NCBI GenBank assembly: GCA_001839685.1
Contig: MLAK01001437.1
Location: forward strand, 33,449-69,659
Length of the DNA stretch: 36,211 nucleotides
DNA from: Tritrichomonas foetus
Taxonomy: Eukaryota > Parabasalia > Tritrichomonadida > Tritrichomonadidae
Direction: 5' to 3'
A program made the translations under genes and the position numbers. Below the pieces are notes generated by a model. That model was not told the origin of the DNA, did not search any database, and saw nothing but the letters and a program-made list of their open reading frames with translations. Each line of letters opens with the position of its first letter. Position 1 is the stretch's first letter. Of the stretch, positions 21,731-30,282 are shown in pieces.

Positions 21731-22607
21731 TCAATAAGATCCACCATATCCATTTTTGATTAAGTTCAAACGTGGAATCATTTCATCCTTTATAAATTCC
21801 TCACATTCCGGAATTTTTTTCAATTCTTCAACGAGCCATTTGTTCTTTTTCAATAAATTTAAAGCCTCATTGAGGATCGCATATGAAGTTCCAGTTAAAA
21901 CAGTTGCTTCTGACTTTGAACCTTCTAAAATTACAGGCTCCAATAAATGTGTCACAATCTTATTTTGAATTATTGGAATAGTCATTGCGATTTTGATGTG
22001 ATTGACAATGGACAAATGAAGAAAAGTGTGATGTGGGAATTGAAACATCAAATTCAATAAGACTTCATGAATTCGTGTTTTGATAAAGAATTGATGAGTT
22101 GTTTGATCATTTTTCATAATCAGAGTTAATAAGTCTAAAGCAGCAACATGATATCTTTTTACCTCTTTTTTCGATGTCGATATGATATTGAATGTTCTAA
22201 ATAACAAATCATGCATTCTATCTTTCAATTTATCACAATAAAGATCGGTTAATGTTATCCACCTTTCATTCTCAATGGTATCAGCCACATTCAAACTTGA
22301 TGACATAACTGCATTCAAAATTTCAGATGATTGAAACGATTCGCGCAAAATTGGTGATTTCAGACAATTCCGAACTAAAATAAAAAGATGACGCATACGT
22401 TGGACAGATTTATCAATATGTTCATCTTCGTTAATTTTCTTCTCTTTCCAAATTTCATTCGCAACAATAGAAGAAAAATTATGCTCAACAAGCCAATTGT
22501 GTGTAGATTTGAATTTGTCACCTGTATGTGAACACACCCCTTCATAAAAATCAGATATGGATAGTTCATGAATAAACGAAAGGAATTGAAAAATATAACC
22601 ACAACAA

Positions 22608-22639
22608 TTAATTGAAAAATCTCATGATTTTTCAATTAA
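22608..22639. repeat. Perfect 14-bp hairpin with the stop codon in its loop
   Basis: TTAATTGAAAAATC at 22608-22621 pairs perfectly with GATTTTTCAATTAA at 22626-22639 around a 4-nt loop, TCAT. On the coding strand the loop is ATGA and supplies the in-frame TGA. The arms encode LIEKS and DFSIN. Confidence 0.9.
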
Positions 22640-23204
22640 GGCGTAAAATGTCAAATGTGCAACACGATATAAAGCAAGTCGATTTGGATTAGCCTGTGTT
22701 ACAATTTTAATTGCTTCATGTTGGAGATGGTTTCCTTTTAATAAAGCAAGCGAAAGTTCTTTTGGTGGTGATCTCAAAATTTCAAATGATAGATCACTGA
22801 CTTCAGACAATTCACGTTTTTTGATATCACTCATAAAACTATCAACACTTATGCTACTCTTGATATTGTTCTTTGAAACTTTATTTCTAATAGTAGGCTG
22901 ACTTTCTCTCAAACTCTCATTTGAATTCTTATTTGGTCGGAATGAATCAGAACGTGGTAATGATTTTATTGGTGAGTCACCATACTTGTCTGATAGAGGG
23001 GCAGGATATGAATTTATCGACTCTCCATGATATAAGTTACCAGAAAATGAACTTTGTGCAATTGGTGGGGAAAATGAATTTTTCTCGATAAAAAAATTAT
23101 CATCTGACAGGTTTTGATTATCTTTCAGCTGGAATTCAAATATTTGTTGGGGAAGGTCAGGATGAAAAGCAGAATAGAGCAAATCTCCGATATTTTCAGA
23201 TAAA

Positions 23205-23233
23205 CTGTGATGTTAGAAAAAATTAAAACGTAC
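23205..23233 (-). other. Ultra-short spliceosomal intron, 29 nt
   Basis: On the minus strand it begins GTACGT and ends TCTAACATCACAG, both very close to the Trichomonas intron consensus (GTAYGT ... ACTAACACACAG). It includes the TAG that ends the upstream open frame. Its removal joins GCT TA to T TTA TCT and puts the two frames in register. The size fits the minimal introns reported for trichomonads. Confidence 0.85.
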
Positions 23234-23574
23234 TAAGCGATGAGAAATTTATCTTCTTTTTTAAGATACTCTGCGGACAATCGATGTCTAAGAATGAGCG
23301 GAAGAGATGGATGATTCGATATAAAACTATGAAAAGCAGCATCTTTAGGGGACTCCGTGAGAGACGACAAAAAAGACTCTTTTTTTCGAAAATCTGGTTG
23401 TTGGAATGGCATATGTTGCTTCCTGATGAGAACACTCATGTGCACCCGCATTTGAAATTTCTGGCTAGGATCGTTTTTGAACTTTTCCCCGAGATTTTTT
23501 GTGAAATTTTCAGAATTGCATTCAAATTGAACACAAATGATTCTATAATTTTTGAAAAAGTTATAAATTCTCAT

Positions 23575-24100
23575 TCAATTACAAAAATAAACACTTTCAA
23601 TTTTTTTCACACTAGAAAATTCTCCAACTAAAAATGGTACGAATATTATGAAGGCAGCACAATGTTCTTTGAATTTGGAAGTTTCAGTTTTCAGGTATGA
23701 CATAATGGCAAATTCTATGTCTCGATTTAATTTTTTTCTATTTTTTTGGGGAAAACACTTAAGAAAAAGTTAACCTTCAAACGAAAATTCTATGCAACTT
23801 TTTCAATATCTTTTAATAGTCAAATGAATTCAATTTTGTTTATTAGGTTTTCCCACTCCAATAAACAAAATTATTTCTCCCAAACAAGTCTTATTATCAC
23901 ACCTAAGAAACCAGAAAACCGTTTATGGAAATTCAATATGATTTCTCAAAAAAATTGAATCGATTTTTGTTATTGATATAACTTTTTCAATCTATCTATG
24001 ATTCAGTCGATCTATCATGATTTATAAGAAAAAGAAAAGAGGAAATCATATTATAACAACTTTAAGGTGATAATAAGAGAGCGTTTATCAATGAAAAATA
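23575..24100. other. Intergenic region left of the nested elements
   Basis: A 526-bp A+T-rich region between the SAPS-like gene and the outer inverted-repeat element. No gene or RNA recognised. Confidence 0.5.
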
Positions 24101-24252
24101 TATAGGTGCCGCTTATGGACACTTTTATGCCCAAAAAAAGTGCTCTTATGGACAAAAATGGTGAAGTGAGAAATATGGAAAAAATCATCTTCCAAGAAAG
24201 ACCATTTTTCTCTTCAAAATTGGACTATTGAAAAACTGATATTCAAAAATTA

Positions 24253-24260
24253 ATCGTCAC
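24253..24260. repeat. Left target-site duplication ATCGTCAC
   Basis: Direct copy of 25447-25454, immediately outside the 20-bp inverted repeat of the inner element. Confidence 0.7.
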
Positions 24261-25446
24261 ATAGGTATAGTCATACGTTTGTTATTTGGTCGTTCGTGTC
24301 AAAAATCTCAATGACGAAAAGATTTCTTGAGTACCTTTAAATGTTTTTATTTAANCAAAAAGTATTGATAGAAACAAGTTATTTTAACAGGTTCAAAAGA
24401 TATTCATATTTTGAAATTGAAAAAAAAAATTCAGTACTTTGACTTGAAAAAAAACATTTTCAATAATTAATCGGTCGATAATATAATCTCATCAATATAG
24501 GACTTCTGAGTTATCTGAATAATAAAATGTTTTTATATTATGTNNNNNNNNNNNNNNNNNNNNNNNNNNNNNNNNNNNNNNNNNNNNNNNNNNNNNNNNN
24601 NNNNNNNNNNNNNNNNNNNNNNNNNNNNNNNNNNNNNNNNNNNNNNNNNNNNNNNNNNNNNNNNNNNNNNNNNNNNNNNNNNNNNNNNNNNNNNNNNNNN
24701 NNNNNNNNNNNNNNNNNNNNNNNNNNNNNNNNNNNNNNNNNNNNNNNNNNNNNNNNNNNNNNNNNNNCATATTTATAATATTGATATAATTATATTTCAT
24801 TGGTTCTATTAAATTTTATATATAGGTTTAAAAGATATAGGCGTTTTATTTTTCGAGTTTCATTATCAAAAAGAAAATAAAGTAATCAATTCTTTTCAGC
24901 TTGTAATTGGTCAAAAAAGAGATTCTTTCAATAAATAAATGGCCATTAAAATACGTTTATTCTTATCAAAATATGAAAAAAAGTAAAATACAATTATCTT
25001 TTAAATCTATAGAACAAAATCTATTTTCTTTTGATATCTTGAACATCACCATATAGGCTATATAACAAAACCACATATGCATCATTCAATNTNGGAGTGC
25101 CCTNTATTTTTTCGATTTACTTAAAAACATCTTTTTGGCACTCTGCAGAGTTGGTTTGTCAACTTTTCAAAATGCTTTGGATACTATCCTCTTAACCATC
25201 TCATTTTTGACATTCCAATAGCCTCAAAATGAATAATTGCCTGCTCAGCATTGAAGAAAACGATATTCTTGGGAAAAATGAAAACTCACGATTCTTTGAT
25301 TTTTCAAGGCAGTCCTTTCTATTATCAGTTCTGTATGATGTGGCATTGGTATTGACAACTTCGATTAGCTGTTTAATTGATTAGGTATGAAATTAAGATC
25401 AATTTAAAAAAAAAGACGATCACTTTAAACGTATGACTATACCTAT
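24261..25446. mobile_element. Inner TIR element with 8-bp target duplication
   Basis: A 20-bp perfect inverted repeat, ATAGGTATAGTCATACGTTT, lies at 24261-24280 and inverted at 25427-25446. The direct repeat ATCGTCAC flanks it at 24253-24260 and 25447-25454. An 8-bp duplication suits hAT-like elements; because AT follows in both places, 9-10 bp (MULE-like) cannot be excluded. The element is 1186 bp including a 224-bp gap. The visible sequence has only fragmentary frames, so it is non-autonomous or decayed. Its insertion split the outer element. Confidence 0.75.
24544..24767. other. Assembly gap, 224 N
   Basis: An unbroken run of N inside the inner element. Single ambiguous bases also occur at 24355, 25091, 25093 and 25104, all in the same element, as expected when reads from several repeat copies are merged. 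Open frames crossing the gap are meaningless. Confidence 0.98.
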
Positions 25447-25454
25447 ATCGTCAC
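25447..25454. repeat. Right target-site duplication ATCGTCAC
   Basis: Direct copy of 24253-24260, immediately outside the right inverted repeat of the inner element. Confidence 0.7.
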
Positions 25455-26048
25455 ATGGAGAACCTGAAGGTCAAAAAAGGGGAGAAACCGCAATATTGGT
25501 TGTCGAGGTGAAATGTACAAAAATGGCAGTTAAATACAAATTTATTTTGATTTGTTATTTTCACTACCATAAACAACCAACCCTGCCTTTTTCATCATTT
25601 GTTGGCGTTCATATCGTGGGAATATCATTTGTACATTGACATATTTTGAGCGTTATATCGATCATAAGAAATGTCGATACACATTGAAAAAGTTCTGCTA
25701 TTCATGTTTTCAATGGAAGAAATATACATGGGTGGGTATCATACATCCTCATGGACAAAAAAGTGGAAAATGACCATAAGCGGCACCTATACGCGAAACA
25801 ATATTTCCTTTCGAAAATTATGTTACATTAACCCAATATGTTCCAGACTTCGTCTCAAAAAGTGACTGCAGAAAACTCGTCAATTTGATGGTTTTTTCAA
25901 TTCACATAACACGAATAAATTGAATAAAGATTGAATACTTAAATTTGACCCTTAATTATTGAATTTATTTTATTTTCAGAATATAATTTACTGCTTCAGG
26001 ATTTTACATATTAACTTTTTAACAGTAAATCTGGTCATATCACACATA

Positions 26049-26053
26049 TCATT
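26049..26053 (+). promoter_or_regulatory. Inr-type initiator TCATT before the 26058 start
   Basis: TCATT matches TCA(+1)Py(T/A). The putative +1 A at 26051 is 7 bases before the ATG at 26058. Confidence 0.65.
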
Positions 26054-26057
26054 CAGA

Positions 26058-26978
26058 ATGTCTAATGAGCAGATTATCTTCAAAGTGTGTACATTTTTCG
26101 CCTCAGAAAAATGGTGGAAGCCAATAATAAATTTTGTTTATACGAAAAATGGCCCTTTTATTGGTGAAAATTGCACACATGAAGAATATGAAAAATTTCT
26201 GGAATTCTCTGCAATGGTTGTCGATTTAATTGATACCAAATTATGTTCTTTTATTGGAATTCCACCAAAAGTCCTCGAAAATGTTTTGATTTCCACTTTC
26301 GAAGATGGAAATATTCAATCACGGGTGATTCTCGATACTTTACAGAAAACTATGAATTTTTCTGACTTTAAAGAAGAAATGACACAAAGCAATATTCGAA
26401 CAGAACAAATAATAAACGAACTATTGCTTCAATTTGCTGAAGAAGCATCAAGAAATGAATCATTGAAAAATAGTAACGAAAAAATAGACTCCAATATTTT
26501 GGCAGCAAAAGTCGCGGAAGAGACACAAAAAAGATTAGATCAAGAAATGAATGAACTCATTGAAAAAGGCTGTCGTCAAATGCGGGCACTTTTAAGCTTG
26601 GATATTCTGGAATCACATCGATCGCCAACGAAAAGACCCTATCCAAAACCGAATTCATCATCTGCAACAAATTCTCCTGTTAAAACTCCTTTGAAGTTAC
26701 CTCAGCATGCAAATCTTCAATCAAACTCGAGTTCAAGTTCAGATGTCAGTCCAGTCGCAAGTTCATCGGCGAGCCCCAGTTTTGCAAAGAATAAATCAGA
26801 TTTAGATCCTGCTGAAGTTGAAAGAAGAAGAAACTTTTACATCAAGCAGAGAGACATTCTTGCACAAAAAGAAAATCGGACTCCACCATTAAAGAAAGCA
26901 CACATCATTGAAACTAAAGCACCCAGTTCGTCAACGAATGTGAGAAATAGAAAGCATTATCATAAAATTCCTGAATAA
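26058..26978 (+). CDS. CFAP36/BART-domain-like protein
   Basis: A 306-residue protein. The N-terminal 125 residues resemble the BART domain of CFAP36 and ARL2BP: IIFKVCTFFASEKWWKPIINF, acidic loop, THEEYEKFLEF, LIDTKLCSFIGI, and ILDTLQKTMNFSDFKEEM. In known proteins this six-helix domain binds ARL2/ARL3 GTPases and acts at the cilium or flagellum. A helical linker (residues about 140-190) is followed by a Ser/Pro/Lys-rich disordered tail with SP and TP sites and basic clusters. The open frame runs 33 codons further upstream, but I chose ATG 26058 because a clean Inr lies 7 bases before it and the upstream residues are Phe/Ile-rich noise. The stop overlaps TAAA. The assignment is by pattern; CFAP36 is preferred over ARL2BP because of the long tail. 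Confidence 0.7.
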   Translation: MSNEQIIFKVCTFFASEKWWKPIINFVYTKNGPFIGENCTHEEYEKFLEFSAMVVDLIDTKLCSFIGIPPKVLENVLISTFEDGNIQSRVILDTLQKTMNFSDFKEEMTQSNIRTEQIINELLLQFAEEASRNESLKNSNEKIDSNILAAKVAEETQKRLDQEMNELIEKGCRQMRALLSLDILESHRSPTKRPYPKPNSSSATNSPVKTPLKLPQHANLQSNSSSSSDVSPVASSSASPSFAKNKSDLDPAEVERRRNFYIKQRDILAQKENRTPPLKKAHIIETKAPSSSTNVRNRKHYHKIPE

Positions 26979-27020
26979 AAAATGTTTATATCTTAATTCA
27001 TCTTTTCTTTTTCTTTTCTT

Positions 27021-27139
27021 TGACTAACTATTCATTTCATTGATTAATTATTCATTTCATTGATTAATTATTCATTTCATTGATTAATTATTCATTTCAT
27101 TGATTAATTATTCATTTCATTGATCGATTATTCATTTCA
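27021..27139. repeat. 20-bp tandem repeat, about six copies
   Basis: Unit TTCATTTCATTGATTAATTA. Four copies from 27031 to 27110 are perfect, followed by a variant with TGATCGATTA and a partial copy to 27139. TGACTAACTA at 27021-27030 is a diverged leading half-unit. It lies between the CFAP36-like gene and the dead kinase and overlaps the last codons of the kinase relic. Confidence 0.95.
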
Positions 27140-27830
27140 AGAAATTCTATTTGATGATTATTATTTATCATTGAAGTGTCAGGTCGGACGCCTTCTTGAA
27201 TATTTTTCAATATTAAAAAGATGCTTTTACCTTCAACAAAAGGCTCATTCCCAATAAACAATTCATATACTATTAATGAATAAGAATAAACATCAACTGC
27301 TTTTGAATATTCTTCACCACGAATGATTTCAGGTGCCATATACATTGGTGTTCCGGCTTGAGAGCACATTCAACTATTAATTTTTAATTCAGTAGAATTT
27401 GATGAAATTTTGCATAATTCACTAATTCTTGGGTAAAAATTTGAATTCAATAAAATATTGCCGGGGTTCAAATATTGTATTTGTCTATTCTTCAGGTGAT
27501 CGTCGCGATTCTTCGTTAGGTAAAACAGATTCAATTGAGCAATTTTCAAGATAATCTGTGACAATGACAGGAAATGAGTCACAATTGAAACCGTTGAGAT
27601 TAAATCAAAATAGACTCAAAACAGATTGATAACTAACATCAATTAAAATTCCAATTTCTGAAAGCTTATTTGATCTTTAACGTTTTTTAAAGATAGAACA
27701 CAAATTTTTGCCTCATATTTTTCTTTTGTTTTTTTATGCTCATTAAGATAGACACTACCGAATGACCCTCCTCTTATTCTTTGAAGGTTGTTATAATCAT
27801 TGAGATCAACAATAAACTTATTTATATTAA
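27112..27830 (-). pseudogene. Degenerate TKL-type protein kinase
   Basis: Minus-strand fragments in kinase order. Near 27800 comes DLNDYNNLQRIRGGSFGSVYL, the glycine-rich loop, with the ATP-anchoring Lys context KYEAKI; this ends in TAA. Next, SYQSVLSLF, TGA, FNLNGFNCDSFPVIVTDYLEN is the hinge region typical of trichomonad TKL-type kinases, ended by TAG. In another frame, LNPGNILLNSNFYPRISELC is the catalytic loop with HRDLKPGN reduced to LNPGN and DFG replaced. The last piece (27369-27112) holds AGTPMYMAPEII and AVDVYSYSLIVYEL, the APE motif and helix F. At least three stops, frameshifts and a deletion between the hinge and the catalytic loop show it is dead. The stop of the last fragment lies inside the 20-bp tandem repeat. 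Confidence 0.85.
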
Positions 27831-28165
27831 TTTAGCACCATCGAAATGATATATTTTATATCAAAAAGCTTTGATGACAGAATAAAACATATGAAAAAGT
27901 GACGAACATTTAAATGAAATGAGAAGTCTCATTTCCATATCAGTGAAACACTTTTCACAAGATTTTCAGTCAAAAAAATACTACACACACATACCACAGA
28001 ATATTGTGCTGTTAAATAAGGCTGAAAATAAAAAAAAGAAAAATGAATAAAATATAATAATGAACGGGAAAAAGAAATAAATGATTAGAGAATTTAAAGG
28101 AAAAACTTTAAATAATAACATGATAATAACATACAATCTATTTCTATAAAAAATATATCACAAAT
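27831..28165. other. Intergenic, no feature seen
   Basis: A 335-bp A+T-rich stretch between the kinase relic and the Myb gene stop. No open frame or RNA gene recognised. Confidence 0.5.
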
Positions 28166-29245
28166 TTAATAGAGGGAAAGGCCAGTGAATGGAAATTGAA
28201 GGAGGGATGCTTCTGTTGAAGCTTCGTCGAAGAGATGAGGATCCCAAAAGTCGACGTACTCAGGTTCTGGAATATCATCAACATCCCCTGTGAGAATTTG
28301 AGCTGATGTCTCATCTGTGAAGTTGATTGTGAACTCTTCTGGAACGAAATCGTCAGTTTGCTTGGCAGGCTCTTGTTCATCCAATTGTTGAGATTTCTTC
28401 TGCAACTGATTCTGTTCCTTCTGTGAGTGATTCTGTGATTCTTTCTGTGAGTGATTCTGTGGTTGAACATGAGGTGAAATTTGTGGCATTGAGTTTTGAG
28501 GTTGGATAAGAGAAATTTGTGGGAGAGGAACTCCAACTTGTGGACACATCATTTGTGGTGTTTGATGGAATTGCTGTTGAGGGAAGCACATCTGCATATT
28601 GAATTGCAACGGTTGTGGCGGTTGCGGCTGCGGCTGTGGTTGTGTTTGCATTTGGAATTGTTGGAATTGACAGAACTGTTGTTGAATTTGAATTTGTTGG
28701 GCTTGCTGCTGTTTATTTCTTTGTTGCTCCAAAACTCTCAGTGCGTTCTGTTGGGGAGAGATCTTAACGCGGTTTCTCTTCTTGCGGTCTGGGTAGAGCG
28801 ACTGTGATTGGTCTGCTACAAAGTGGTACTTTCCTTCATCATCTTGAATCGCATTATAGCGCAAGTGTGAATACCATCGATTTTTAACATCGTTTTCTGA
28901 GCGACCGTTAAAGAATTTGCCAATGTTTGACCAGCAGCGACCAAGTTCGTTCACTTTTTCGAGTAATAATAAATCTTCAGAATCGTTCCAAGGATCTGTT
29001 CGGATGCTCGGATTGAGGTAATTCACCCAACGCTCCCTGACCTGACGTGATGAACGGCCACCAAGACTGGCTGCTACTTGTTCCCAGCTCACAAATTGAA
29101 CTTTTGTCATGATATCAAGAAGCTTTGCATCTTCTTCAACTGTGAAGGGTCTTCTTCCTGAGTTAGATTGTTTGAGTTGTGAAGGAAGGCAAAATGTGCT
29201 TGCGTTATTAAGTGTTCTCATTGTAGGTGGAGCTGTGGAGTACAT
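28166..29245 (-). CDS. R2R3-Myb transcription factor with Gln-rich tail
   Basis: A 359-residue protein with two Myb repeats near the N-terminus. R2, about residues 31-79, contains RRPFTVEEDAKLLDIM ... SWEQVAASLGGRSSRQVRERW. R3, about 83-130, contains DPWNDSEDLLLLEKV ... CWSNIGKFFNGRSENDVKNRW. The spaced Trp/hydrophobic residues and recognition helices are complete, so it should bind DNA. A basic KKRNRVK cluster after R3 is a likely nuclear signal. Residues about 170-310 are Gln/Pro-rich, with PQPQPQP and repeated NHSQKE units; the C-terminus is acidic (activation-domain-like). Trichomonads carry many R2R3-Myb factors that regulate promoters next to the Inr. The open frame extends upstream only through a GTG, so I chose ATG 29245, 15 bases after an Inr. 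The stop overlaps TAAA. Confidence 0.93.
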   Translation of the reverse strand: MYSTAPPTMRTLNNASTFCLPSQLKQSNSGRRPFTVEEDAKLLDIMTKVQFVSWEQVAASLGGRSSRQVRERWVNYLNPSIRTDPWNDSEDLLLLEKVNELGRCWSNIGKFFNGRSENDVKNRWYSHLRYNAIQDDEGKYHFVADQSQSLYPDRKKRNRVKISPQQNALRVLEQQRNKQQQAQQIQIQQQFCQFQQFQMQTQPQPQPQPPQPLQFNMQMCFPQQQFHQTPQMMCPQVGVPLPQISLIQPQNSMPQISPHVQPQNHSQKESQNHSQKEQNQLQKKSQQLDEQEPAKQTDDFVPEEFTINFTDETSAQILTGDVDDIPEPEYVDFWDPHLFDEASTEASLLQFPFTGLSLY

Positions 29246-30282
29246 TTCTTTATTTTTTATGAATCTGAACACTTCACCAATCTATTCAATGAAATTTGAA
29301 TTTAATTGAAGCCAAGATTGTTTGCTTTTATATTCAAATAAAAATTTGATTCGATAAAATTTCCAAATGAATAGAAAAATTGGGTTTTTTGTGAGGCGAA
29401 CTGTTTTATATTTTTCACAAATAAAAAGATATTTGAGGAGGTTGAATGGCTTTTAATCCATAGAAATCAATTGTGAGATCATTGAATTTTTGACTAATAT
29501 GGTTGAGATTCTCTCTCAAAAAAAAAAAGGATGACCATCACAAAAAATTAAATACAAGAAACAATTTTTTCTATTAAAAAGACTTCTTTTTTCTTGGATT
29601 CTAGACTGAGCGACCTCCAAGCCCAAAATAAAAGTTGCTCTCGAAGCTTTTTTCGACGATGACTGCAATTATTCGATCATGAAGAGTGTCTTTCCACCAA
29701 AATTTTTTCGCTAAAGTCGATATTTAGAGACTCAATATTGCCATCAATAATAACCTCTTTTTCTCGTTTTTATTTGGACTTACGCTTACAAGTAAACTCA
29801 AGGAAACATTTCATGCTTTAACAACACACTTAACAAAGCTAATGGCCGTGCCAATCATTTCCTGTTATTATTTAGGTGAATTATATTCACCTTTATGGCC
29901 ATATCTTTATCGTCCGATAAAATATGTGAATTTCGGAAAGGCATGAACTGGTGCATATCAAAAAGAAAAATCTGACCAAAATAACGCCCTATTTCCAATT
30001 CTACAGAATGATCATATATTTATATACATCTCCGAAATCGTCTAATTTATATAAGAAAGAGAATGTAATGCTAGACTCTTCCATAAAAATAGTATTTTAT
30101 GAAGGCATCTCAAGCAGATGAGATTATTTGTGCCAATAAAGAAATATCATATCTGTCATTTTGAAATTTTTCTACCTTTATCTTTTTTGTTTTTATAAAA
30201 TTGCTTGGGCTGAGAAAATGAAAATAAAGTAAAATGAGCAAAATAAATACAATTTATTAACATAGTAAAAAAAAAAGAAATT
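29246..30282. other. 1-kb intergenic region
   Basis: A spacer between two minus-strand genes. It has no gene that I can support. It contains a short perfect palindrome, AGGTGAATTATATTCACCT, at 29874-29892, of unknown meaning. Confidence 0.5.
29258..29262 (-). promoter_or_regulatory. Inr-type initiator TCATA before the Myb start
   Basis: On the minus strand, TCATA fits TCA(+1)Py(T/A). The putative +1 A is 29260, 15 bases before the ATG. Confidence 0.55.

Larger units (their letters stand above)
21731..23574 (-). pseudogene. SAPS/PPP6R-like protein gene, interrupted by one TGA
   Basis: Encodes a helical-repeat protein resembling SAPS-domain regulatory subunits of protein phosphatase 6. Helices such as FISNHPSLPLIL, KIVTQANPNRLALYRVAHL, HNWLVEHNFSSIVANEIW and EVLLNLMFQFPHHTFLHLSIV follow the SAPS pattern. 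A 29-nt intron at 23205-23233 joins ...DKFLIAY to LSENIGDLLYSAF. The frame then stays open to 21731 except for a single TGA at 22622-22624 (codon 308 counted from 23574). On both sides of it the same frame continues (ALIEKS, stop, DFSINCCGYIFQFL). A Ser/Asn-rich insert lies at about 125-235. The start is uncertain: the longest frame starts at ATG 23574. ATGs at 23451, 23439 and 23412 are alternatives, and 23412 (MPFQQPDF) best fits where the domain begins. The TGA may be a real lesion, a sequencing or assembly error, or something stranger. I label the gene broken as the sequence stands, although the rest is intact. Confidence 0.6.
24101..25791. mobile_element. Outer terminal-inverted-repeat element, split by an inner element
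   Basis: TATAGGTGCCGCTTATGG begins the sequence at 24101, and its reverse complement ends it at 25791. Over 21 bp there is one mismatch. Short ATGGACA motifs recur just inside both ends (24114, 24139, 25751). Without the inner element it would be about 497 bp, with no transposase-like frame, so it looks like a non-autonomous MITE. The ends sit at TA dinucleotides, compatible with a Tc1/mariner-type target, but the superfamily is not established. The 68-codon (25433) and 64-codon (25671) open frames inside it match nothing I know. Confidence 0.65.

Noticed and set aside
23284..23631. 115-codon plus-strand frame
   Set aside because: Antisense shadow of the first exon of the SAPS-like gene.
24492..24812. 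Open frames crossing the run of N
   Set aside because: Made almost entirely of unknown bases; an artefact of the gap.
25433..25865. Two short plus-strand frames (68 and 64 codons) in the outer element
   Set aside because: No transposase motif or known family; the first begins inside the inner element's inverted repeat.
27021..27139. Possible CRISPR-like array
   Set aside because: Directly abutting 20-bp units without spacers in a eukaryotic contig; a simple minisatellite.
28144..28807. Other-frame open readings over the Myb gene
   Set aside because: Shadows of the Gln/Pro-rich repeat coding region.
29874..29892. Palindrome AGGTGAATTATATTCACCT as an operator or terminator
   Set aside because: Isolated short palindrome in an A+T-rich eukaryotic spacer, far from starts; no supporting context.
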